8,864 nucleotides of DNA, taken from positions 1 to 8,864 of the forward strand of contig JAOPZO010000013.1 in the NCBI GenBank assembly GCA_025964065.1, in the 5' to 3' direction. This document shows positions 5,794 through 8,864 of the stretch, piece by piece (position 1 is the stretch's first letter; each line of letters starts with the position of its first letter). The notes below the pieces were generated by a model. That model saw only the letters and a program-made list of their open reading frames with translations. It searched no databases and was not told the DNA's origin. This DNA comes from Solirubrobacterales bacterium (GTDB lineage: Bacteria; Actinomycetota; Thermoleophilia; Solirubrobacterales; Solirubrobacteraceae). A program made the translations under genes and the position numbers.

Positions 5794-6765
5794 TCATCCG
5801 GGCTGGCGCGGGCGGCCGAGCACGTGCTCCGTCGTCACCTCGCCGCGGGTGACCTGGTCCACCGCCGCGAGCACCTCGTCCGCGAGCCTCCAGCCGTCCG
5901 CGTCGTCCACGGGCACGGCCGTGATGCGCACGACCACCTCGTCGTCGTCGAGCTCCTCGAGGTCGATGTGGGGCGGCACGCGGGTCGGCACCGTGATCGT
6001 CCGCCGCAGGAGCCCCTGCACGTCGCTCGGGCGCACGCCCTGGCGCAGGCGGGCGAGGAAGTCCACCGCCGCGGGCTCGCGCAGCGGCACCACCGCGGCG
6101 CTGAGGACGACGGAGTTCGGGACCATGATCGCGTCGGCCCCGTGCTGGAGCGTCGTGTAGAGCAGTCCGAGCGAGCTCACCGTGCCCTGCACGTCGCCCG
6201 CGAGCCCGCCCGCCTGGAGCTTCACGCGGTCCCCGACCCGGAACGGCCGCGCGGAGATGAGGACCGTGCCCGCGATGAGGTTGCCCAGCGTCTGCTGGGC
6301 GGCGAGGCCGAAGATGACCGCGGTGAACGCGCCGCCGACCGCGAGCGTCTCGGGCGGGATCCCCGCGATGCGGAGTGCGGCGAGCACGGCGGCGGCCATG
6401 CCGACCAGGCGCACGAGGAAGTCGACGGAACCCGCCGTCGCGGGGTCCAGGCGCCCGAGGAGCTGCGGGCCGACGGCGCGGGCGAGGTCGCGCGCGACGC
6501 TCCAGCCGAGCACCACGAGCGCGATGACCGTGACGACCTGCACGGGAGTGCGCAGCCCGGGCAGCAGGTCGGCCTGGTGGTCGTACACATAGAGCACGCC
6601 CGCAAGCAGCGGGCCGACCACCAGGAGCTGCTTGCGGCCGCTCCGGGCGGCGGCGCGGGTCTCCTCACGGAGCCGCACGGCGCGGTCCGTGCGCCACTGG
6701 GGCGGGACCCCGGCGCGGCGGCGGGGTCGGTCCTGGTCCTGGTCTCGTCGTCGGAACGGCTTCAA
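5794..6765 (-). CDS. MscS-family mechanosensitive channel
   Basis: The protein has 323 residues. A basic cytosolic N-terminus (1-45, with DQDQDRPRRR) leads to predicted membrane helices near 46-61, 73-90 and 115-134. The pore helix TM3 (about 140-170) carries the hallmark glycine/alanine pattern VGGAFTAVIFGLAAQQTLGNLIAG. The beta domain follows with PFRVGDRVKL, GTVSSLGLLYTTL and the signature VPNSVVL (215-221). The C-terminal alpha/beta part is present to residue 323. Family members open under membrane tension and release solutes on osmotic downshock; this is a small-subfamily form, so no specific symbol is assigned. The start is TTG, chosen because it overlaps the uvsE stop by four bases (TTGA) and a perfect AGGAGGT lies 7 bases upstream. 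It is therefore the second gene of a two-gene operon with uvsE, and a hairpin follows its stop. Confidence 0.93.
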   Translation of the reverse strand: MKPFRRRDQDQDRPRRRAGVPPQWRTDRAVRLREETRAAARSGRKQLLVVGPLLAGVLYVYDHQADLLPGLRTPVQVVTVIALVVLGWSVARDLARAVGPQLLGRLDPATAGSVDFLVRLVGMAAAVLAALRIAGIPPETLAVGGAFTAVIFGLAAQQTLGNLIAGTVLISARPFRVGDRVKLQAGGLAGDVQGTVSSLGLLYTTLQHGADAIMVPNSVVLSAAVVPLREPAAVDFLARLRQGVRPSDVQGLLRRTITVPTRVPPHIDLEELDDDEVVVRITAVPVDDADGWRLADEVLAAVDQVTRGEVTTEHVLGRPRQPG

Positions 6766-7769
6766 GCAGCCACCTCCTCGGTCGGGTCACCCAGGGTCGC
6801 AGAGGCGGTGCCGTCCTTCGTGTGCGCCTGCTCCGGGTGCAGGCCGCGGGCCGCGAGCTGGTCCCGCAGGCGCAGGAGCGCGAGGTCCTTGCCCTTCGCC
6901 TCGAGCATGACGTCGAACTCGAGGTCGCGCGCCGTGCGCAGGAGGAACTCCTCGAAGCCGATGGGATCGATGAGGTCGGCGTGGGCGCGCAGCTGCGGCA
7001 GCACGAGCGAGCGCTCGACCCGGCGGCCGACCTTCTTCTTCCGCTCCTCCATGTCCGTGCGCGGGGTGGAGTAGTGGATCTTGGGCCGGACGCCTTCGGG
7101 CCAGGTCGCCAGCGCGAGTCGCAGCGCCTCGTCGTTCGGGATCCCGGCGGGGTCGTGGCAGTGGTGATGCAGGATGTCCCACACGACGGGGCGGCCGATC
7201 CGCTCGTGCAGGTCGAGGACGTCCACGAGCGCGTACGTGCGGTCGTCGTTCTCGACCACGACGCGGCGCTGCGCCGCGGGTGAGAGCCGCGCGAAGCCGG
7301 CCTCGAAGCGCTCGATCCCCGCGCGGGTGCCGTCGGGGGCGCCGCCCACGTGGATGTTCACGACGGCCTCCGGGCCGAGGCCCATCGCGTCGAAGAGCTC
7401 CGCCTGCAGCTCCAGGTCGCGGATGGCCGCGTCGACGATGCGCTCGTCGACGGAGTTCAGCACGACGTACTGGCCGGGGTGCGAGGAGAGCCGCAGGCCC
7501 TGGGCGCGGGCGACCTCGCCGAGCTCGGCGAGCTCGGCGAGGCTCTCCCGGACCTGCCCGTGGAATTGCGGGAGGTCCGGGTGGGTCGCGTAGGGGGCGA
7601 GCGACGCGGTCATCCGGTACATGCCGATCTCGGTGTCCGCGAGGTAGGCGAAGACCGCGTGCAGGTACCCGACGGAGACCTTGAGGTGGGGCCCCGACTG
7701 CCAGCGCCGGGTGTCCTGCGTGGGGAGCCCGCCGGCGCCGAGGACCTTCACTGCGAATCCGAGGCGCAT
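6762..7769 (-). CDS. uvsE: UV damage endonuclease UvsE/UVDE
   Basis: The 335-residue protein is a TIM-barrel, metal-dependent endonuclease. It nicks DNA 5' of pyrimidine dimers and other lesions, starting excision repair without UvrABC. Family motifs run in order: MRLGFAV (1-7), SSHPGQYVVLNS (95-106, H97), NIHVGG (H140), VVENDD (E173), VVWDILHHHCHD (D198, H201), KIHYSTPRTD (K230, H232) and DVMLEAKGKD (E290). These match the metal ligands and the active-site lysine known in Thermus UVDE, so the enzyme should be active. The segment from H232 to E290, including the basic EERKKKVGRR, looks longer than in the short Thermus form. The ATG at 7769 matches the family N-terminus; an in-frame extension to 7919 would overlap the divergent DUF892 gene and has no similarity. 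Its ribosome site is weak. Its last codons carry the ribosome site of the channel gene, and the two overlap by four bases. Confidence 0.95.
   Translation of the reverse strand: MRLGFAVKVLGAGGLPTQDTRRWQSGPHLKVSVGYLHAVFAYLADTEIGMYRMTASLAPYATHPDLPQFHGQVRESLAELAELGEVARAQGLRLSSHPGQYVVLNSVDERIVDAAIRDLELQAELFDAMGLGPEAVVNIHVGGAPDGTRAGIERFEAGFARLSPAAQRRVVVENDDRTYALVDVLDLHERIGRPVVWDILHHHCHDPAGIPNDEALRLALATWPEGVRPKIHYSTPRTDMEERKKKVGRRVERSLVLPQLRAHADLIDPIGFEEFLLRTARDLEFDVMLEAKGKDLALLRLRDQLAARGLHPEQAHTKDGTASATLGDPTEEVAA
6773..6778 (-). promoter_or_regulatory. Strong ribosome binding site for the TTG start of the channel gene
   Basis: A perfect AGGAGG (extended CGAGGAGGTG) lies 7 bases from the TTG. It is formed by the last codons of uvsE (Glu-Glu-Val). 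It decides the unusual TTG start and supports translational coupling through the TTGA stop/start overlap. Confidence 0.85.
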
Positions 7770-7830
7770 GTGTGAGCCATACCGCGCCCGGCCCCGTTTC
7801 ACGCCCTCGGTCACGGAGACACATACTTCT
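7770..7830. promoter_or_regulatory. Divergent promoter region between uvsE and the DUF892 gene
   Basis: Only 61 bases separate the two start codons, so both promoters must lie here or within coding sequence. On the + strand TTCACG (7798-7803) and CATACT (7822-7827), 18 bases apart, each match the housekeeping consensus at four of six positions. They would start transcription almost at the ATG, leaving little or no leader, so this is tentative. GGAG at 7815-7818 is the only ribosome-site candidate, at a long 12-base spacing. On the - strand GGTATGG precedes the uvsE ATG closely, but I see no matching -35. Confidence 0.35.
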
Positions 7831-8864
7831 ATGCCTTCATCTGCTGACAAGGTCCTCCAGTACCTGGAGGAGATCCACGCCCTCGAGTCCCACCTGGTCT
7901 CGACGCTCACCGCGCACATCGCGATGACGCCCCGATCGGAGTACCGGGACCTGCTCGAGCGCCACCGCTACGAGACGCGCACGCAGGTCCAGCGCATCGA
8001 GCAGCGCCTGACGGAGCTCGGCCGGTCGAGCTCGCTGCTCCACGTCGTCTACGGCACCGCGCAGGACGCGATCGGCCAGGGCATCTCGCTCGTGCTTGCG
8101 CCCCTGAACCTCATCCGCGGCACGGGCGGCGAGGAGAAGCTCCTCAAGAACGCGAAGGACGAGGCCGCCTCCGAGTCGCTCGAGATCGCCTCCTACGACG
8201 CGCTCGAGGCCGTGGCCGAGGCCGTCGGGGATCCGAAGACCGCCGTCCTGGCGCGTGAGCACCGCACGCAGGAGGAGACCTTCCTGAAGGACCTCCGCGC
8301 GCTCATCCCCGGCCTCGCCACGGACGTCATCGACGCCGAGGTCGAGGGCCAGCCGCACTACGACCCGATGACCACGGGCGCGGCGGACACCGTCCGCAAG
8401 GCGACCCAGACCGCGAAGAGCACGGCACGCAAGGTGCGCGGCCAGGCCGAGACCGTGGCCGGCCAGGCCTCCGCCGCGACCCGCGCCGTCGCCGAGGACG
8501 TCGAGGACGCCGTCGAGGACACGGCCGGGAAGGCGCGCGGCCGTGCGGCGAAGGCCGTCGACCAGGTCGAGGACGCCGCCTCCGAGGCGAAGGACACTGC
8601 GGTCGCCGCGGCCCGCAAGGTGCCGGGCGAGGCGGAGGTCGAGGGCGAGGTCCGCGGCGCGACCGCCTCGGGCGACGGTGGGCTCGCGATCGCGGACTAC
8701 GACGCGCTCACGGTCGATCAGGTCCTCCCGAAGCTCAAGACGCTCTCCACCGAGGAGCTCGCGGCCGTCGACGGCTACGAGCGCGGCGGGCGCAGCCGCA
8801 AGCGCGTGCTGGACCGCATCGCGGCGCTGCGCTCCAAGAAGGTCGACGAGCAGCTCGCGAAGCT
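7831..8864 (+). CDS. DUF892 ferritin-like protein with alanine-rich repeats and C-terminal helical domain (runs off right edge)
   Basis: The 344 visible residues fall into three parts. Residues 1-165 look like a DUF892/YciE-type ferritin-like four-helix bundle. Candidate metal or core residues include E14, H16, E19, E43, H45, E48, E118, E143, H144 and E148. Residues 180-270 are an amphipathic, Ala/Glu/Lys/Asp-rich stretch with repeated patterns such as KARGRAAKAVDQVEDAASEAKD; it resembles LEA-like or apolipoprotein-like helices, and no membrane segment is visible. Residues 285-335 (IADYDALTVDQVLPKLKTLSTEELAAV..., RKRVLDRIAALR) form a small helical domain seen at the C-terminus of other actinobacterial proteins (DUF8129-like, from memory). 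The reading frame is open to the right edge, so more protein follows. The family is linked to stress responses; function is unknown. It is divergent from uvsE. Antisense frames over this gene are compositional shadows. Confidence 0.82.
   Translation, partial: MPSSADKVLQYLEEIHALESHLVSTLTAHIAMTPRSEYRDLLERHRYETRTQVQRIEQRLTELGRSSSLLHVVYGTAQDAIGQGISLVLAPLNLIRGTGGEEKLLKNAKDEAASESLEIASYDALEAVAEAVGDPKTAVLAREHRTQEETFLKDLRALIPGLATDVIDAEVEGQPHYDPMTTGAADTVRKATQTAKSTARKVRGQAETVAGQASAATRAVAEDVEDAVEDTAGKARGRAAKAVDQVEDAASEAKDTAVAAARKVPGEAEVEGEVRGATASGDGGLAIADYDALTVDQVLPKLKTLSTEELAAVDGYERGGRSRKRVLDRIAALRSKKVDEQLAK

Noticed and set aside
4056..5852. 598-codon + strand open frame opposite recQ
   Set aside because: The recQ strand carries all helicase motifs; the opposite frame has only low-complexity Arg/Glu/Val/Gly sequence.
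5695..7074. 459-codon + strand open frame across the mscS and uvsE region
   Set aside because: It spans two genes and a hairpin and has no recognisable motif; a compositional shadow.
7770..7919. Extended start for uvsE adding 50 residues
   Set aside because: It would overlap the divergent DUF892 coding start by almost 90 bases and lacks similarity to UvsE proteins.

Overview
The window is very GC-rich, with G or C at almost every third codon position, GTG and TTG starts, and terminator-like hairpins that lack T-runs. This fits a high-GC actinobacterium. RecQ, DUF892 and YsnF-type proteins of this style are common in soil and desiccation-tolerant lineages such as Solirubrobacterales or Geodermatophilales, but I cannot fix the genus from sequence alone. 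I saw no tRNA, rRNA, CRISPR array, transposase or phage gene.

Layout from right to left. The far right (from 7831, + strand) is one gene running off the window. It encodes a ferritin-like DUF892 domain, an alanine/charge-rich amphipathic region and a small C-terminal helical domain. A 61-base gap separates it from a leftward block on the - strand. That block begins with uvsE (UV damage endonuclease), whose stop overlaps the TTG start of an MscS-family mechanosensitive channel by four bases (TTGA). A strong hairpin follows. Next come recQ (DNA helicase with an unusual C-terminus) and, 13 bases later, a two-TM dCache-SpoIIE (PP2C/RsbU-type) phosphatase. Then come a PRC-barrel + YsnF/AvaK stress protein, a 14-bp hairpin terminator, and a gene-poor stretch of about 445 bases with a REP-like palindrome and a possible decayed reading frame. 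The left edge (834 to 1) is the N-terminal part of a soluble sensor made of tandem HAMP domains. It is probably the start of a large poly-HAMP hybrid histidine kinase.

How the genes may work together (inference). Every gene fits stress survival: UV repair (UvsE), recombination repair (RecQ), turgor relief (MscS-like), partner-switch signalling (SpoIIE phosphatase), osmosensing (poly-HAMP protein), and general stress proteins (PRC/YsnF, DUF892). Two close gene pairs look co-expressed: uvsE-mscS and recQ-phosphatase. No single undescribed system is proven. The best leads are these two cross-pathway couplings, the 13-bp hairpin in the recQ leader, and the multi-domain DUF892 protein.
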